From positions 180,010 through 244,009 of the forward strand of contig AZLU01000037.1 of the NCBI GenBank assembly GCA_002224055.1: a stretch of DNA of 64,000 nt. The letters are read 5' to 3'. Positions 63,544-64,000 of the stretch are shown piece after piece. Origin of the DNA: Pezizomycotina sp. ARF18. Taxonomy: Eukaryota > Ascomycota. The notes beneath the pieces are model-generated. The model saw nothing but the letters and a program-made list of their open reading frames with translations, made no database searches and was not told where the DNA came from. The position numbers were made by a program, and so were the translations under genes. Each line of letters begins with the position of its first letter. Within the stretch, counting starts at the first letter, position 1.

Positions 63544-63885
63544 TTGTCAATTCGGGCGCTGTCCAAAAAAAAAAAAAAAAAAAAAAAACGCCAGCCGATC
63601 TGGAGCGAGCCGGTCTACTACCTGAGCCGTCAGTATGATTCTCAATTGCGTGAAGAAAGAAGTTGTAAACCACTGGAAAGGGCGCAATTGCATACCCATG
63701 AAAAGACGTTGCTGCTTTTGGCGTGTCTTCGACACTTGCGATCGACCAAGTCTAACATAAAAAAATTTTTTCTGCATGAGACCTCTTTTTTCGTTAGCTT
63801 CAAATGCCTCACTCAACGCTCTCTGTACGCGAAGTCGCTTTCCAGGGATAAATGGTCCCAAATGGATCCTTGTCCGAGACAGTAA
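63544..63885 (+). mobile_element. Possible retroelement fossil (RNase H-like trace)
   Basis: One stretch (PVYYLSRQYD near 63610 and HEKTLLLLACLRHLR near 63700) recalls the RNase H region of Ty3/gypsy-type LTR elements. If real it is a small, broken, old fragment. No LTRs or other parts were recognised within the window. Confidence 0.2.
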
Positions 63886-64000
63886 GCTCCGGTACCAACC
63901 GTGAGGGACGGGAAAGAAAGATTGCAGGCCCCGGAAATCGGCTACGATAAAATCTCTCGTTCTCGCCCTCATTCTGAGATTGAATCATGATTTGAAATGG

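Overview
The window looks like nuclear DNA of a filamentous ascomycete (Pezizomycotina). The evidence is short GT-AG introns (about 42 to 440 nt, often with a CTGAC/CTAAC-like branch site), a nucleolar PXR1 gene with the expected fungal exon layout, a MARVEL membrane protein, a SAM-PH protein, and many long A/T tracts between genes. Species and genus cannot be read from the sequence. No prokaryotic or organellar features were seen.

Layout. (1) 0.1-16 kb, gene-bearing: a C2H2 zinc-finger protein (+), a Cys-rich single-pass membrane protein (-), a disordered protein with a short coiled coil and a spliced 5' leader (+), then a tRNA-Leu(UAG) with an intron. (2) 16.4-35 kb, accessory: two blocks of heavily decayed, reverse-transcriptase-related (LINE-like) sequence. 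The left block reads on + and the right block on -. Each ends at its inner edge in an abrupt oligo-T/oligo-A junction. They enclose a 9 kb island with an ankyrin-repeat gene, two unidentified coding stretches and an APC/LAT-type amino-acid transporter, all on the minus strand. (3) 35-44 kb, gene-dense: a 2-oxoglutarate/Fe(II) dioxygenase (-), PXR1 (-) back to back with a small helical protein (+), and a four-TM MARVEL-like protein (-). (4) 44-57.4 kb, gene-poor: degenerate, homopolymer-rich sequence with one diverged tandem duplication and one doubtful AT-rich coding stretch. (5) 57.4-60.3 kb: a SAM-PH protein (-), followed by gene-poor sequence to the end.

Almost every protein-coding gene here can only be read by changing frame several times. 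Where family or pairing constraints locate the break, a single base is missing from a G/C run; the tRNA T-arm shows the same defect. The simplest reading is uncorrected consensus deletions in the assembly, so the genes are described as probably intact in the organism, and coordinates given for them span the whole frame-shifted locus. Protein lengths and residue positions are therefore approximate.

There is no evident gene cluster or pathway. The housekeeping genes (PXR1, SAM-PH, MARVEL, tRNA) are independent. The most unusual part is the transposon-bounded ankyrin/transporter island.
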